Assembly: GCA_963082975.1 (NCBI GenBank)
Contig: OY720345.1
Location: 33,612,611 to 33,676,610 of the forward strand
Direction: 5' to 3'
Length of the DNA: 64,000 nt
Source: Labia minor
Lineage: Eukaryota; Arthropoda; Insecta; Dermaptera; Spongiphoridae
Shown one piece after another: positions 46,101-58,275 of this stretch. Position 1 is the stretch's first letter, and every line of letters starts with the position of its first letter. The position numbers were made by a program, and so were the translations under genes. Under the pieces are notes generated by a model that saw nothing but the letters and a program-made list of their open reading frames with translations, was not told the origin of the DNA and did not search any database.

Positions 46101-49100
46101 ATTTTAGGAAACAAATTTTTGATGAGTCATTTTTAGAAAAGTGATTTAATAATTTTAATAAATAATTAAAAAATTGTATATCCCGGTGTTCCAGGACCTT
46201 ATGATTATATTAATAATGCCACCTTGACTAGTTTCAACAGCTGGTAGAATAAATCCATCATTATCTTGTAAATTTGATATTAAAGTTAAATTTGATTGGG
46301 AAAGATTTTCTCTCTCAACTTGACGATCTACTAATTCATTGTTCACTGATTCATTAAACTCAGGTTCGATTAGAGACAATTGTTGTAGAATTGTAGATTC
46401 AATTCTATAAAAAAATAAATCAAATAATAATACAATATCTTAAAAAGTTCTATCATTGAAATTATCTTAAAAAAATAGAAAAAATTATTATTGCTAATAT
46501 GATGATAGATCTTTTGTTAGTTTAATTGTTCCGAATTAATATTTATGTATAAAGAAAAGAAAAAATAAAAGAAAATAAATTCAAGACATAAATATATAAT
46601 ACCTATTATCAATATTCTGAAGAGTTAATCCTTCTGAAATAATAAATATAAGAACATTCTTAGAATAGATTACATAAGTTTAGAATAAATTTATTTTTAA
46701 CATTATTACCTGGAATTTCATTATTACTTTCAGTAATGTTTCTCGAATTGCTGATATTATCTGTCTAAAACGATGCAAAAACATAGGTTTTGTTTATATA
46801 ATATTTATTTATTGCCTCCATGGATTCATACAATTTAATTATAACTATTTTACTATTTACATATACCCAATATATACTATATTATATCTATATTAATTCA
46901 AAGACTGTCTACCTACCTGGGACTTTAATAAGTACGATCGTTTGAAATAAAATTTTGTGCAAATATATTTTATCACTTAAATATAAGAACTAGTGTATTT
47001 TTATTTCAAATTTTGAAGAGAAATAAAAAAAAACGTTCCAAAAGTTTATAATAAGAAAAATTCTATATAAAAAATTGTAAACAAATATTATAATTTTAAA
47101 TTTGTCTTTCTTCTATTATTTATTGAAAATTTTTTTAAATTTATTAATTTGGTTAAAAATATTAAAATTTTATATGTTATTATTATTATAATAGAGTAGA
47201 AATTTGTTCTACGTAAAAACCAATTGGAAAACTATCGATAGATGAAGTAAATAATGATGAGTGAGTGTGAAAATTGGGTGAGAGAGTGGATTTGGGAGGG
47301 GATTAGGAAATAATTTAAAAATTACTTGTAAAACTTTGTAAATCAAAAAGAAAAAAAAGAAAAATATAATAGAATTTAAAAATCAAATCTTATTTAAATC
47401 GAAATATTATTATATTGTATACAACTACTATTGAAAATAGGAATAAGCGGAAACGTGTTGCCGAATCAATCAATATTAATCTTCATCTATAATATATATA
47501 AACAAATAATAATATAAAAGCCAATTCTAACTAAACTACTAAAACAATTTAAAATATTAAAAATAAGTTGACCTGTGGCCAGGTCCGAACCGACCGACGG
47601 TTTGAAGTAAATTAATTTCCAGCTACAGAAACAATTTCAAATAATTTTAATATATCTATTAATGTAATAAAAAACAGATATGGATACATAAATAATAAAT
47701 ATAAACATTTTTAATTTTATTTTATTTATAATATATATGCAAGACCAGGCTGTGACGTCATGAATGGCTGGATGACGTCATATAATTTTAAATCAAGAAA
47801 AAACTAATAAATATGATTTTTCTCGAGGATAAAACCAATACAAAGTGCATGATTCGTGGTGATATATAAAAAAATCTCCTTTGGTGTGAAAATAACCCTT
47901 TCCTTCCTATCGTCGATCGCTAATACTACCACTTCCGGTTTCCGGAATTGCACCAAAAGTTGATCAATTCATCCCACTGATGCATTAAGTAAATATACCA
48001 AATTTCATCAAAATCGGTTGAGCCGTTCAGGCTGTACACATCTATACGGACGGACGGACAGACGGACAGACGGACGGACGGACAGACATCATGCTAAAAA
48101 TACTTTTTTCTGTTTAGAAAATGCATGATTCGTGGAGATATGTAAAAATCTCCACATGTGAAATTTGGTGTGAAAACAATACCTCCCTTACTATCGTCGG
48201 TCGGTAAAAATTATTAGTATTCTTCGATTCGATCACAAGGCATTTAGATGTATTGTATATTTGAATAACTTCATTAATATTTTAAAGTATATAACTACAG
48301 CCATAACAAAACTCATTTATATTTTAGTAAATATCTTATATAATATTTTTTTAAATTAAAGCTAAAATTAATTAATTAAATTTATATAATGAATTAATAT
48401 GTCATAAAACTATACTAACATTAATTGTCATTCAACAATCTCAAAAGAATGTATTTAAACTGGAGCTGATGAATAAATAGTATTTTTTAAGATGTGAAAA
48501 TTTATACAAGAGAAATAGATATAGGAAAAGTGTAATCTAATAATAAGAATAGAAAAAAGGTTTTTATCTCCATATATGTTCAGAATTTAAAAATTTTGCA
48601 TATCTTCACGTTCCATGACCTCGAGAATCGATATATGGCTTTAGAATTTTCCTTATATGTCTGTCTTAATAAGTAATAAGTAATAAATTGTTTAAATAAT
48701 ATTTTTACTATTTTATTTAGATGTATTGTATATTTGAATATCTTCATTAATATTTTACAGCAGAGGTTCTTAAACTGTGGTCCGCGGACCCCTGGGGGTC
48801 CGCGAAGCCTTTACTGGGGGTCCGCAAAGCCATCGTACAGGTGCACGAGAAAATGATGAGTCGGTTAAAACTTTATTTAATATAAAAGAAGCGATGGCAT
48901 GGCTTTGTGAGGAAACGGAGATCAAATACCAAAATTCAACGAAATGTGCAAGAAAACTATTGCTACCGTTTCCATCTTCATATTTAGCAGAATTTTCTTT
49001 CTTCAATATTATAATTTCTAATAAAATGTGTTCTACAATATGCAAAAAAATCGTTATTCACCAATCACTGTTAGAAATATTCATCATATATCCTTGTTCT

Positions 49101-51781
49101 TATGAGATCGTAAGCCAGAAATTAACTAATAAAATGACGTAAAGTACCTAAAGTTGGAATGGGGTCCGTCAAAAAAAATTTTTTCAAGTGGGGGTCCGTG
49201 GAGTACATAAGTTTAAGAACCTATGTTTTACAGTATATATTATAAAAACTTACCAAATTTAATTCTTCAAAAGCTATTTGTAATCTTTCATCGCCAAATT
49301 CATTGTCTTGGTGATCTTCAATTGGTCTCATTGTTACTTCATTCAGCGATAAATGTGTTTCCAGTTGTATATTTGTAATTCGGTCATAGTCTCTATTTTC
49401 ATAAAATTCACTAAAATTTTATAAGATAAGTATATTAACAAAATAAATAAATTACCTACATACTATTAATACGAATCAACATTGCTAGAAAGTAGTTAAT
49501 TTCGGAATTTCTCAATAAATATTTACTTACTCAAAATTATGAAAATCAATTAAAGAAAGTCTCTGGTTAAAAATATCTTCTTCTCGATATGTTACGGCAT
49601 TAATAGTTGGCACAGGCAAATCAAAGTCTGAAGTTTTGGAATCTCGATGTAATTTCAAAAAAATTTCATAGCAATCTTGATATAAATAAGACGCTTTACT
49701 TAAGTTTGCTCGAGTAACCCCTAATAGAAGAAATGCCATTGTTCGTAAAGAAAATTTACGCTGAAAATATACAAAAAATTTTTTGTTTAACATTCTATTG
49801 ATTTAAACACTTATGATTTAATAACAAATTTTATCTTATCTCCCTTTAATTTTTAATAAATTATAAATATTTACAAGTAAAGGTGGTTTAAAAGAAATCC
49901 TCCGATGCAAAAATTGAAATTTGAAATTGAACTTTGAATTAAATAATTAGGATTATGTAATATATTAAATAAATAATCGGTAATTGTTTAGTCTAACCGA
50001 TGTATCATGGATTTGGACAAAAATTTACCAGTAAATTCCTTTTTTGATTCAAAACAAATTTTTATCCAAATCCATGATACATCGGTTATACTAAACAAAC
50101 ATATGTTCTGTATTCTAAAATATTTAGCAAATTATTTAGTATTGCACGAAAATAATATATGTACACAATAACAATAGCTCCACTATTGCACTATCACTTT
50201 TATAAAAAATCTGGAGTGTTTCCACTCGACTATCTCGCAAATTTGAATTGGATTAATTAACATATATTATATTTAAATAAAATTTAATTAATTAAATTAT
50301 AAATTCAAATTAATAAATAATATTTATTATCTGGCGCGTGATTGTCAGTCAAATTAATACTATACTTTCAGTGATTCAATCAAGCTGAAATTCTATATAT
50401 AGCAGTTTTATACAATTTTTAATCATGTGAAAAACTATCAAACATAAATCTTTATTTTTACTGTCTGTTTATAGGAAAATGAAAACGTGGTAGGTAATGA
50501 CCCTCTTCCGAATGAGCTACTTTTCTCAAAAGTTGATAGAAAACTACGAGTTTTGAATAATGCCCGTGTACCAAATTTAATTATTCTAGCTTAAACCAGT
50601 TTTGCGTAATCTTGCCTACACACACACAGAGACATTTTTCTCAACCTTAGTTAAAATGACTCAGGGACCTTCAAAACGTATAAAAACATTAAAATTTCGA
50701 AATCGAAAATTTTAATGATCGCAATACTATCTCTGGCGAGATAGTAAAAAGAAAAAAAATAATTAGTTCTCTTAAAAAAAATGAACAAACATCAATAAAC
50801 ATTAAAATAATAAATATCTATGTTTAAAAACTCCAAATGATTTATAAAGATACTTAATTTTTATAAATCATAAAATAACAACAAAAAGATTTTTTAGTTT
50901 GTTGCTGGAAGTTTATAAACCTACAATTCCCAAACTAAATATAAATGTATAAAGATTGAAAATTTGAAATTGAAGATCGACATGAAGAAATTAATCCTCT
51001 TATTTTCTAATTTTTTTATTTTTTTAAAAACCAATATCGGCGTTTCGGTCCTTATCTTTTCACATCTTGGTGAACTGAAATGTCGACATTAGTGAAAACG
51101 AAAATAAGAAGAGTTTTATTTTTTCTTACATTCACTAATTGTTGGTTACTCGTTCATTATCAGCTAATATTTTATATCATTTTTAAAAAAATAATCCTGC
51201 CCTACTCAAGGACGGCTTCTATCAATTCAGTTATATTTTATATTAATTATGTGTTATGATCAGTAGAACGGGTCCTATCAAGCTTTACCTTGATTTTCTT
51301 GATCGGATGCGCTACTTTTATCCCAATTTTGATCCCGAAGGATGGGTTGACCCCATCCCATAGACCCCAGCTAGAAGAAATGAATGGACTTGAACCCGGG
51401 GCCACGAGAATGTGGGTTAAGACAGTTAACCAAAAACCTACTTTATAGGCGTCACATAATAATTCTATTATAATATATAATACATAGGAGGTAAACATTA
51501 ACTATCTTAATTTTATTTAGACTCTTTAAAGAAATTTGACATTTATATTACTAAACCTTTAAAAAAGTTTATGAGGCGTCCTTGGACCCCTTGGTAATAT
51601 ATAATCAAAATAAAATCAAAAAAATACTTACAAACATCGGATCAATTATTTCATTGCACACATTCTGTAAATTCATCTGAGAAATTTGATATTTTGTAAT
51701 TTTTTTATCCGAATGGGCAATAAGCCATACTCTAGATAGAGGTGTCCCATTTTTTTTCTTTAAAAAATCAGTCCAAAACAT
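43125..51781 (-). CDS. RAD21-type cohesin kleisin, divergent paralogue
   Basis: Fifteen exons in frame: 51632-51781, 49531-49760, 49254-49410, 46710-46764, 46603-46633, 46223-46404, 45220-45437, 44932-45066, 44818-44853, 44695-44733, 44409-44531, 44277-44339, 44118-44171, 43911-44048 and 43125-43268. They encode 584 residues. The N-terminal SMC3-binding domain reads MFWTDFLKKKNGTPLSRVWL...SDKKITK...LRTMAFLLLGVTR. A central block KKKRKLIVDKE...LDIAPITKRMMKLMK matches the SA/STAG-binding region of RAD21. The C-terminal SMC1-binding winged helix is VALLFNTLLTVKKEKIINLE ending FSEIHISPG. It is more diverged than a housekeeping RAD21, so a meiotic RAD21L-like role is possible. Small middle exons are assigned from splice sites and frame. 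Introns hold MITEs, a SINE and other repeats. Confidence 0.88.
47750..48240. repeat. Dispersed repeat with GACG(G) tandem run and paired TGACGTCA sites
   Basis: It begins near two TGACGTCA palindromes (47753-47760 and 47773-47780). The phrase ACCAAATTTCATCAAAATCG then GTTGAGCCGTTC is common in insect repeats, and a GACGGACGGACA run follows (about 48048-48085). The GCATGATTCGTGG(T/A)GATAT phrase occurs twice (about 47847 and 48122). It lies in an intron of the kleisin gene. Confidence 0.65.
48761..49225 (+). mobile_element. hAT MITE (relative of the 7817-11263 element), copy 1
   Basis: Ends CAGAGGTTCTTAAAC and GTTTAAGAACCTATG, with perfect 8-bp duplications TTTTACAG (48753-48760, 49226-49233). 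The terminal ~190 bp match the full-length hAT. The middle codes for a fragment (KLLLPFPSSYLAEFSFF) like a hAT C-terminal domain but not that of the 619-aa protein, so a sibling element is the source. It lies 28 bp beyond the donor of kleisin exon 3. Confidence 0.93.
49984..50098. mobile_element. 115-bp MITE with ~43-bp inverted arms
   Basis: TTGTTTAGTCTAACCGATGT... is mirrored by ...ACATCGGTTATACTAAACAA, and GTATCATGGATTTGGA by TCCAAATCCATGATAC. Only about 30 bp separate the arms. A half copy is at 33431-33500. It lies in intron 1 of the kleisin gene. Confidence 0.85.
50205..50755 (-). repeat. Dispersed repeat, copy B (inverted relative to 37470-38060)
   Basis: Reads as the reverse complement of copy A, from TCTGGAGTGTTTCCACTCGA to ACTATCTCTGGCGAGATAGT, with scattered differences. 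It lies in intron 1 of the kleisin gene. Confidence 0.8.
51240..51470 (-). repeat. tRNA-derived SINE candidate
   Basis: On the minus strand, TTGGTTAACTGTCTTAACCC then TCGTGGCCCCGGGTTCAAGT is a tRNA-like head. The GGTTCAAGTCC part is a near-perfect pol III B box (51389-51399) and TGGTTAACTG a plausible A box. A GC-richer body follows (GGGATGGGGTCAACCCATCC) and then an AT-rich tail. It lies in intron 1 of the kleisin gene. Confidence 0.6.
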
Positions 51782-52764
51782 TATTTTTCTTTGGATAAAT
51801 ATATTTTTTTGTTCACAATTATTTAAATTTTAATTCTAAATCCTTTTATAAAGATTATTTTAATCGTCTAACATGTACTGGTTAAAAACAATGGAAAGAA
51901 AGAACATAAATAATTAGATAAATAATTATTTTAAAAATATATTTATTTCAAAGAACAATGTATTATTAACTTAATAAAGCGGTTATTATAAAAATTTGAA
52001 ATTAATACCATAATATATTATTGATTAAATATCATTTAAAATATCAAATTCCTTTATTTAAATTAGATAATAATAAAATTATAGGTTTATAATTAAAATA
52101 TATTAAGTTATTTAATCATATTAATAGGTATACTTTTATTAGATAAAATTTAATAATAATTTTAATATAAATTGTATACTTTTTCCAAACATAAAATTTT
52201 TCAAAATATTATTTTTATTTATGTTTATAAATACACACATAAACAATATATTTAGTAGGTAGGGTTTCTTAATATAGTCAGGAATGGTCCTTTTTATTTG
52301 ATCATATTTATTAGCAAAAAAAACAACATGCGGAGTTTACTCCAATAAATGTTAAGATTTGTAAAAGTTTTAATGTATAAAATATTTTTCTTATTATATA
52401 TATATATATATATATCTTAAATTTAAAAAATTAAATAAATATATTTAAAATTATATAAATGAATTTTTAAAAATTTTATTTTTTTATTGAAAAGTTAGTA
52501 GCACAGAGTATCCGTTAGTAGTTTATTTTCTAATAACTGCCATGCGGCCATCTATGAATAGATTTTTACATTTATGTTGGAATTAAATAGATTTTTGATT
52601 TTAAATGAAACAATTTGTATTTTTTTAGAATAATTTAAATATAATATTTTATTTATATATATTTATTGTTATATTTTTATGTTATATTACTTTCAATTAT
52701 TTGTTATATTTATATTTAATAAATTATACTTAAATGAAATTTAGTCATTTATATTATATTATAT
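51782..52764. other. Intergenic, upstream of the kleisin gene
   Basis: This is presumably the promoter and 5' UTR of the kleisin. It is AT-rich, with a (TA)n run at about 52396-52415. No other gene is visible. Confidence 0.4.
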
Positions 52765-53225
52765 CAGAGGTTCTTAAACCTTTGTACTCCGCGGACCCCC
52801 ACTTGAAAAAAAAATTTTTGACGGACCCCGAACTTTAGGTACTTTACGTCATTTTATTAGTTGATTTCTGGCTTACGATCTCATAAGAACAAGGATATAT
52901 GATGGATATTTCTAAATGTGATTGGTGAATAACGATTTTTTTGCATATAGTAGAACACATTTTATTAGAAATTATAATATTGAAGAAAGAAAATTCAGCT
53001 AAATATGAAGATGGAAACGGTAGCAATAGTTTTCTTGCACATTTCGTTGAATTTGGGTATTTGATCTCTGTTTCCTCACAAAGCCATGCCATCGCTTCTT
53101 TTATATTAATTAAAGTTTTAACTGACTCATCATTTTCTCGTGCACCTGTACGATGGCTTTGCGGACCCCCAGTAAAGGCTTCGCGGACCCCCAGGGGTCC
53201 GCGGACCACAGTTTAAGAACCTCTG
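52765..53225 (-). mobile_element. hAT MITE, copy 2, inverted relative to copy 1
   Basis: Ends CAGAGGTTCTTAAAC and GTTTAAGAACCTCTG. Its sequence is nearly identical to 48761-49225 but in the opposite orientation. The flanks are AT-only (TATTATAT), so the exact target duplication is uncertain by one base. It lies about 1 kb upstream of the kleisin start codon. Confidence 0.93.
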
Positions 53226-53356
53226 ATATTATATTATTGTATTTTTATTTAATAAATTTTAATAATAATATTTGAATTTGGAAATGGATAATTTATCATT
53301 ATGTAAACAGTTATATATCGCAGGATCAACATTTTATCTTTCTTTATACCTCAATT

Positions 53357-53876
53357 GGCGGGTAGAAGGTAGAAGTTAGCTCCCCACTTTTCGATTTTTT
53401 CATATTTTTCGATTGAGCTAAATTGTGCTAGGCTTGTGTAGGATTGTGCTCGAATATTAATAAAAAAATATAAAATATAATATATTATTAAACAAAATAA
53501 TAATTATAGAAGATATGATAAAAACAAAATCCATGAGTCCAGGGTATATATACATCCGAAATATAGGTTTCTAATAAATATGGAGGGGGACAAAATTATA
53601 TATCTATGTTGTACTAACCTAGCACCACTCAAAACAACTTTTAAATTTTTAAAAATAACAATATAAGGATAGTTTATACTTAAAGTTTATACTAAACGTT
53701 GTGCTGGGTTGTGCTAACTTAGAACAACTTAGAAATGTAATTCCAATAAACTCGTGCAAATATTAATGGATTTTTATATGAAAAACTCTTTCTAGAAGTT
53801 CCTTAATAAAGTATAAAGTTCCCTTAATATTTATAAAAATCAAAAAGTGGAGTTTAACTTCTTCCAAACCCCTCCC
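53357..53876. mobile_element. Candidate MITE with ~40-bp imperfect inverted termini
   Basis: The left end has GGCGGGTAGAAGGTAGAAGT then TAGCTCCCCACTTTTCGATT. The right end, reversed, has GGGAGGGGTTTGGAAGAAGT then TAAACTCCACTTTTTGATTT. The interior is rich in GTGCTAG / GTTGTGCT motifs and non-coding. No sure target duplication. Confidence 0.55.
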
Positions 53877-54991
53877 TAAACTTTGGGAATTGAATTCATT
53901 AGTTTTTCAATTAAATTCTGAGCATGGTGGGTTCAAATTTTATTTTACTATTCATATATAGGGAAGATTTATTTTATGAAGATTAATGCAGTTGCATATT
54001 CTCCTTTTCTTAGGAATTAATAATTCATCTTAAGACAGACGTATATATATAGGCAAGACACCACACAATCCTCCAAATTAATAAAATTAAAATAGATAGT
54101 GTATTTAAAATATTTATATCATTTAATTTAGTTTAGAGTTATATTCTAATAGGTTTGTTTTTATCTTTTCTAAATACTAATTGCAAGATTTTTATTTTTT
54201 TTTTTATTCTTTTATAGTTATTCGGTTGAAATTTATTTTACATTCTCAAAAGAATATTGATAATTTTATTTTATTTTTAATGTTGTTGAGATGATTTAAG
54301 TTTAATTAATTTGTAGATTTGTAAATTTTATTTACTATTGTGTATTTAAGAGAGATTTATTTACCCCTTAAAACTAAATATGTTAATGAAATGTCAAAAT
54401 ATAATAATTACACTTAAATATGTAATTTTCATTGGTGATATATTAGAAGGATTTGTATATGAATAATTATATTTAACAAATTTTATAATTATAGTACGAA
54501 CTTTAATTTTGAATGGTATAAAATAATTATTAATAAAATTATTAATTATTATATACACCGTTCTTAGATTATGAATTAATTTTAAATTTTTTTAAAATAA
54601 ATACTAAAAAAAGATTTAGTAAAGATTATTAGTAGAGGGAGATGTAGTTGGATTAATGAAGGAAATGTTCTATAAACACAATAAATTAATCAGAATATTT
54701 TTAATGTAATTTATTTAAAGATAAAATGAAAAAGATCAATTCAACATAAATTCTTATTTGACTAGCACAGCTAGTTGTAATCTTTTTTTTCTTTTTCTTT
54801 AACTATCTGTGTCTTTAATACAAATCAGAAATAGATTTCATTGATAGCTGCAAAACGACAATATTTTTTTATAATATTATATAGAATTTTTCCAAAATAA
54901 TTAATATATATCAATATATAATTATATAATTATGAAAAATCAATATAAAGATAGTAGATTATGTTCATTGAGTAAATTTTCAAATATATTC

Positions 54992-55039
<48 letters not shown>

Positions 55040-55298
55040 AAAAAAAAGAAAATAATTCACAGTCAGTTCCTTCATCGTATAAAAGATAGAGATGTTTTTA
55101 ATTTATTTTATACACTTTTAAATTCATATAATGTACATAAATATTATATATATATATTTATATTTATTAACTAAATATGAAGGATATTGACGATAAAAAT
55201 TATCGCTTTTAACAAGACCTCCAAAATTACAGAGAAAACCAAATTTTCTAGTATAAGAGACTAAGAAAATATTTTAAAAGATATATAGATATATAATA

Positions 55299-55333
<35 letters not shown>

Positions 55334-58275
55334 CTAATATTAAATTTATATAGGTATATATACATATATAAATGTGTTTCATTTAATTATTTTTATATTA
55401 CCATTATTATCAAGGCACAGATTAAAAAATATTTCAGTTTTTTAAAATTAAATTAGCCCTGTTATTGTTTATATTTTTTTAAAATTGATTTTAAATAAAT
55501 TATTATTTGTTTTAATTTCATATAACACTTATTTATTATAGAGTGATGTTTTAATAAAAAAATTTGATATGCCACATGCTTTGTTTATATTTCAGTATAG
55601 TTTTGAATAGATATCTCTAGTCTGATTTTTATAAATATTTGATCCATTTCAATAATACAAATCAATTAAAATTTACAAGTTAAAATATAAATACATAATA
55701 CATATTAAGATATGCATTTATTCTTTAATATTATAGATATATATAATTTTTGATAAAAGAGAGATTTTACATTTGTTCCATTGAAATTTTGATTAAATGT
55801 GATGTATGTTTAATAAATAGGGAAAATATATATTATTATAGAAGAATTATATTATTTATCTAAAAGAAATTAATCACAAGTGATATTTTTTAATCAATAT
55901 TTAATTTATATAGGAAACATTTTAATAGATAGAAAATTTATAAAAGTTGATGCAATTTTGTTAAAATATATAAAAGAATAAAAAAAAGAAAAGTACATCT
56001 GGCAGTAGTCAGGTGTTCAAGATTCAAGTTTCATTTTTTAATTTTCTTTTGTTTCAAAAAAATTAAAATAATACTTCTATATTTTTGTAATTAAAGAAAA
56101 CATCGAAATTATTAAATTTTTAATGTTTTACATTAACTTTTTTGTAAATATTATACTTGTGTAGTCAATAATAAGTTAAAGAAAAAAAAAATATAAATTC
56201 GACAAATCTTATAAGAGATTTCAATAAAAAAACAGTAAAATATGATTTAACATACATTTCATTTTTCTTTTGCTATTATTATATTTAGAGTTATAATTTT
56301 TGCTTTATATAATTTTTTTATTTTAATCAAAATATTTTTATATAGTTAAAAAAATTTTAAAATGTAATTTTGACAAATAACTTAGGTCTTGTGGTTCAAA
56401 TAAAAGCATCATAATATTAATTATTCTTGTATATTTATTTATCTTTACATTTATAAATAAAAAAAATATTACATTTTTAAAAATAAGTTATACTGTTCAT
56501 GGTCATAATAAAATACGATATATTTGTAGAGAAAATAATTTTTTTTAATGCCTAACAACCCCTAATTGAATAAGTTAGGAATAAAATGCCAGAAATTTCA
56601 TTTATCAAACTGCTACCAGAATGCATATTAAATATTATATAAATCCAAGGTATTTCTATTTAAATTTTTGATTTTAATTTTAAAACAATTAGTAAAATTT
56701 CGTTTTCTTTCTTTTAAAAATTACATATATAAATTTTATTAAATAAGTATACAAAAGAAGGAAATTATATACCATATTTTTTAATACCAATATGCGATTA
56801 ATCCAAATCATATAAATAAAAATTATATGAGGCATCGATATTGAAATTTCTCAAATGATATTGTAATATATCAACAGTCAGCTTCATTTAAAATATATTT
56901 ATTAACAAAATAATAATCAATATAATGTGTTAAAATTATTGCTATTTACATAAAAAATTTTAAATAATAGAACAAAAAAATAAAACATAGTTTTTAATAA
57001 CTTAAATATTAGGATCAATATTCTTGGAGATGCATAAAAATTAAAATTGATATCAACATTACGATATTTTATAAACATAAAAATGAAATTTCATTAAAAT
57101 ATTATATAGTCAAATTATTTATCTAAAATAAAATTATTTTTTAAATAAGGTAAATAGTTAATGGTATATATAAAAATGGAAACAGATTTAATCTGATATG
57201 TTATCTGGAGGCAATACAATTCTTTTCTGATATGTTTAAATTTAAAAAGAAATTACTGAGCTCTTTGATTAATATTCAACACATAAAAAATATAAATTAT
57301 AAATTAGGCTATTTTTAATGGTCACTCTCGTTCATATTTTACGTGTTTTTAGAACTTGAAAAGCAATTATTTTCTTATCTTTTAGTGTTTATTTTAATTA
57401 TCAATGTCAAATGAAATAAAATGCAATAAAATTATAAAAATTAATTAAAATTTAATTTGTTTAAATATTTTATTCTAGTGTAATATAATTTATTTTTATT
57501 AAAATTTATCTAAAATATTAATAAATATAATTAATTAGAATTTGTTTTCATAAATTATGTAATCATAATAATTTTTGATAAACGATGAAAATATTTTTAG
57601 TAAAAATAAACTTTAAAAAGCATCTCTTGAACCATTGAAGAATATTTGTATATTACAATATATCAATAAAGTATGGGCAGCATTTTACAAAATCAATTTA
57701 CTTAGAAACACATTTAAAGTTAACAAATTTATAATATTTATAAAATAGAGAATGCTGCCCTTTATTTTCTTCCTATCTCACTTGTTTTAAATATAAAATA
57801 TACCTAAAACTAATGCTGATTGTGTGTGTGTGTACAAATTAAATATATAAATTTTAATAAGCGTATTTACTAAATTAACAATATTATCATATCCTATGTA
57901 TATGACTTACATAGAAGCCGAGAGTTGATATTTATATTTTTAATTTATATATATATTATGTATATTATAAGCCTAATTCAAAGAAAAGTTTCATCTTTTT
58001 CAATTCTTTTTTCATTATATTTTTTCTTTTATAAAAATATATTCCTAATTTATATAGATAAAATGATAATTTCATTAAATAATATTGAATAGTAAAATTA
58101 TTTTTTTCAAGAGATAATAGTAACATCATTTGTATATTTTTATGAAATAATTTCATATATATTTGTATATAACATTCGTATTTTTTTTCTCAGAAAATAC
58201 ATATAAACCGAATTTGAAATTTTTTTTTACAAACTATCAATAAATAAAATAATAACTTGCAGGTATATTAATTTG
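53877..58275. other. Long AT-rich intergenic stretch
   Basis: I see no coding sequence. It has several (TA)n runs (54995-55033, 55305-55331). Near its right end GGGCAGCATT (57675-57684) and AATGCTGCCC (57751-57760) can pair into a hairpin of roughly 90 bases. The right part may include the 3' UTR of the ASPP gene. Confidence 0.45.

Noticed and set aside
48777-53209. Two nearly identical 121-residue open frames as a duplicated gene
   Set aside because: They begin in the inverted terminal sequence of the hAT MITEs and end in the opposite end region; they are MITE text, not a host gene.
54995-55033. Long TA tract as a functional site such as a replication origin
   Set aside because: Similar TA runs are scattered all over this AT-rich window; nothing distinguishes this one.
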